Source: Brevundimonas sp.
GTDB lineage: Bacteria; Pseudomonadota; Alphaproteobacteria; Caulobacterales; Caulobacteraceae
Reading direction: 5' to 3'
DNA: 5,187 nucleotides
Assembly: GCA_012270135.1 (NCBI GenBank)
Contig: JAAXIW010000003.1
Location: forward strand, 1-5,187
A program made the translations under genes and the position numbers. Positions within the stretch are counted from its first letter, which is position 1, and each line of letters opens with the position of its first letter. The notes under the pieces were generated by a model, which did not search any database, had not been told where the DNA came from, and worked only from the letters and a program-made list of their open reading frames with translations. This document shows positions 4,153-5,187 of this stretch, in pieces.

Positions 4153-4767
4153 CTACTGCGTCGCCGCCGCGAACAGTTCGTTGGCCTTGTTCCAGTTCAC
4201 CACGGTCCAGAACGCCTTCAGATAATCCGGCCGGCGGTTCTGGTACTTCAGGTAATAGGCGTGCTCCCACACGTCCGCGGCCAGCACAACCGCGCCCCGC
4301 TCCTCGGCCACGTCCATCAGCGGATTGTCCTGGTTCGGGGTCGAGGTGACCTTCAACTTGCCGTCCTGGACGATCAGCCAGGCCCAGCCCGAGCCGAACT
4401 GTCCGGCGCCGGCGGCGTTGAACGCCTCCTTGAACCTGTCCATCCCGCCGAGATCGCGCTCGATCGCGGCCGCCAGTTCGGCGGACGGCTCGCCGGTCTT
4501 GTCCTGCGGCGCCAGCAGCTCCCAGAACAGGCTGTGGTTCCAGTGCCCGCCGCCGTTGTTGCGCACCGCCTTGGGCGCCCCCGAGATGGTCTCGAACAGC
4601 GTCTCCAGCGACTTGCCCTGCAGGCTCTCGTCCTTGTCGACCGCCTCTTTCAGCTTGTCGACATAGGCCTGATGGTGCTTGTCGTGGTGGAAGGTCATCG
4701 TCTCCTTGTCGATGGCCGGCTCCAGGGCGTCGTAGGCGTAAGGGAGGGGCGGAAGGGTGAAGGCCAT
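4153..4767 (-). CDS. sodA: Superoxide dismutase, Fe/Mn family (Mn-type residues)
   Basis: This 204-residue cytoplasmic enzyme converts superoxide to oxygen and hydrogen peroxide. Metal ligands are His27 (TFHHDKHH), His78 (WNHSLFW), Asp165 and His169 (DVWEHAYYLKYQ). Residues that usually separate the metal types point to manganese: Gly74 in NGGGHWNHSLFW where Fe enzymes carry Gln, and Gln146 in TPNQDNPLM where Fe enzymes usually have Ala. FGSGWAWL (124-131) and NRRPDYLKAFW also match E. coli SodA closely. It could still be cambialistic, and relatives in this group are often named sodB. The start at 4767 is supported by AAAGGAG (4775-4781, minus) seven bases upstream and by the family N-terminus AFTLPPLPYAYDALEP; an earlier in-frame ATG at 4806 adds 13 unrelated residues. 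No signal peptide is present. rpsD follows on the same strand after 173 bases. Confidence 0.97.
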   Translation of the reverse strand: MAFTLPPLPYAYDALEPAIDKETMTFHHDKHHQAYVDKLKEAVDKDESLQGKSLETLFETISGAPKAVRNNGGGHWNHSLFWELLAPQDKTGEPSAELAAAIERDLGGMDRFKEAFNAAGAGQFGSGWAWLIVQDGKLKVTSTPNQDNPLMDVAEERGAVVLAADVWEHAYYLKYQNRRPDYLKAFWTVVNWNKANELFAAATQ

Positions 4768-4772
4768 GGGGA

Positions 4773-4800
4773 GGCTCCTTTCGACAAGGTTCGGGGAGCC
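4773..4800 (-). promoter_or_regulatory. Hairpin that would cover the superoxide dismutase ribosome binding site
   Basis: On the minus strand GGCTCC (4800-4795) pairs with GGAGCC (4778-4773) around a 16-base loop. The 3' arm contains the GGAG of the Shine-Dalgarno AAAGGAG that lies seven bases before the start codon. If formed, the stem would hide the ribosome binding site. It is only six base pairs with a longish loop, so the effect is uncertain. Confidence 0.3.
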
Positions 4801-4804
4801 CTTC

Positions 4805-4831
4805 ATCTAGGCGCCCGCTCGTCGAACCCAA
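4805..4831 (-). promoter_or_regulatory. Weak candidate promoter for the superoxide dismutase gene
   Basis: On the minus strand TTGGGT (4831-4826) and CTAGAT (4810-4805) are 15 bases apart. The latter, extended to CCTAGATG, fits six of eight positions of the Caulobacter -10 consensus GCTANAWC. It is placed correctly, about 40 bases before the start codon, but the -35 is poor and the spacing is short. Confidence 0.25.
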
Positions 4832-4856
4832 GCCCGGCCGCCGAATTCCGTTCCCC

Positions 4857-5081
4857 TCAAATCTCGGGCAGGTTCGCCTTCAGGCAGTCCCTGACGGCCC
4901 TCCGCAGGTCTCCCGGCGCCGAAGCGAAGTCCACGCCCTCCGCCTCGAAGACGGCCCGCGTCGCCGCGTCCAGCCCGTTCGGCAAGGCGGCCAGCACCCG
5001 CTTCTCGCCCTTCGGATGCAGGCAGAAGCCGACCTCCCTGCACAGGGCGGCGAACATCTCCTCATGGGCGGCGTCGGTCAT
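4857..5081 (-). CDS. Small hypothetical protein (74 aa)
   Basis: This encodes 74 residues with no signal peptide or membrane segment, probably cytoplasmic and mostly alpha-helical. It has three cysteines (14, 20, 66); C-R-E-V-G-F-C places two of them six residues apart, and RDCLKANLPEI is near the end. I do not recognise the family. The start at 5081 is supported by GGGGAG (5086-5091, minus) four bases upstream, and codon use is like its neighbours, with third positions nearly all G or C. It lies 12 bases after the stop of the preceding gene, so the two look co-transcribed. The superoxide dismutase gene begins 89 bases downstream on the same strand, which leaves room for an independent promoter. 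That it is a real gene is likely from the ribosome binding site, codon pattern and spacing; its role is unknown. Confidence 0.72.
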   Translation of the reverse strand: MTDAAHEEMFAALCREVGFCLHPKGEKRVLAALPNGLDAATRAVFEAEGVDFASAPGDLRRAVRDCLKANLPEI

Positions 5082-5093
5082 GGTGCTCCCCTA

Positions 5094-5187
5094 CTACGGC
5101 AGCAGCCCCGTCAGCCAGTGAAGGATGTTACGCCCGAAGCGGGCGTTGCCCGGGGCCGCATTCCTGCCGACGCGCCGGTCCGGCTTC
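5094..5187 (-). CDS. 3' end of an unidentified gene (5' end outside window)
   Basis: On the minus strand a frame enters from the right edge and runs 30 codons to two consecutive TAG stops (5094-5096, then 5091-5093). The visible C-terminus contains RRVGRNAAPGNARFGRNILH followed by WLTGLLP. A run ending in N-I-L-H-W-L-T-G-L-L looks like a closing amphipathic helix, as in some Rossmann-like or amidotransferase-like proteins, but 30 residues are too few to assign a family. Codon use fits the genome, and the short distance to the next gene, whose ribosome binding site touches the second stop, supports a real operon partner. Confidence 0.55.
   Translation of the reverse strand, partial: KPDRRVGRNAAPGNARFGRNILHWLTGLLP

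Noticed and set aside
4090..5121. 343-codon open frame on the plus strand across the superoxide dismutase region
   Set aside because: It runs antisense to the superoxide dismutase gene, the small hypothetical gene and the end of another gene; low-complexity product and no ribosome binding site.
1..5187. Mobile elements, CRISPR arrays, tRNA or rRNA genes
   Set aside because: No transposase-like product, spaced direct repeats, cloverleaf pattern or rRNA sequence was seen; codon use is uniform along the window.

Overview
GC-rich chromosomal DNA of an alphaproteobacterium, most likely Caulobacterales (Brevundimonas- or Caulobacter-like). This rests on the codon bias (third positions almost all G or C), a cysteine-free S4 protein typical of alphaproteobacteria, the closely linked bolA and grxD genes, and scarce GANTC (CcrM-type) sites. 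The lineage is inferred from style, not from any database match. The window is densely coding, with no mobile element, RNA gene or CRISPR array, and no gene-free stretch over 300 bases.

Left part, plus strand (1-2830): the 3' end of an Ntn-hydrolase resembling N4-(beta-N-acetylglucosaminyl)-L-asparaginase overlaps a GNAT N-acetyltransferase by an ATGA junction. After a 75-base gap comes a tight cluster: a BolA/IbaG-family protein, an aldo/keto-reductase-like protein, the CGFS monothiol glutaredoxin GrxD and a hotdog thioesterase. BolA and CGFS glutaredoxins are known to form [2Fe-2S]-bridged pairs. The AKR-like protein between them has lost all four catalytic residues, so it looks like a pseudoenzyme and may be an accessory to the Fe-S pair. 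This is the most interesting feature of the window.

Right part, minus strand (2835-5187, listed in transcription order): the last 30 codons of an unidentified gene, a 74-residue hypothetical protein 12 bases downstream, a superoxide dismutase with Mn-type residues, the ribosomal protein gene rpsD with a structured leader and its own terminator, and a small lipoprotein. The lipoprotein gene converges on the thioesterase gene, with stop codons four bases apart inside a shared hairpin.

Several intergenic RNAs can fold so as to matter for expression. Shine-Dalgarno sequences of grxD and the superoxide dismutase gene lie in hairpin arms, and the rpsD leader has two mutually exclusive stems. All such structures were found by eye and need folding energies and comparative support.
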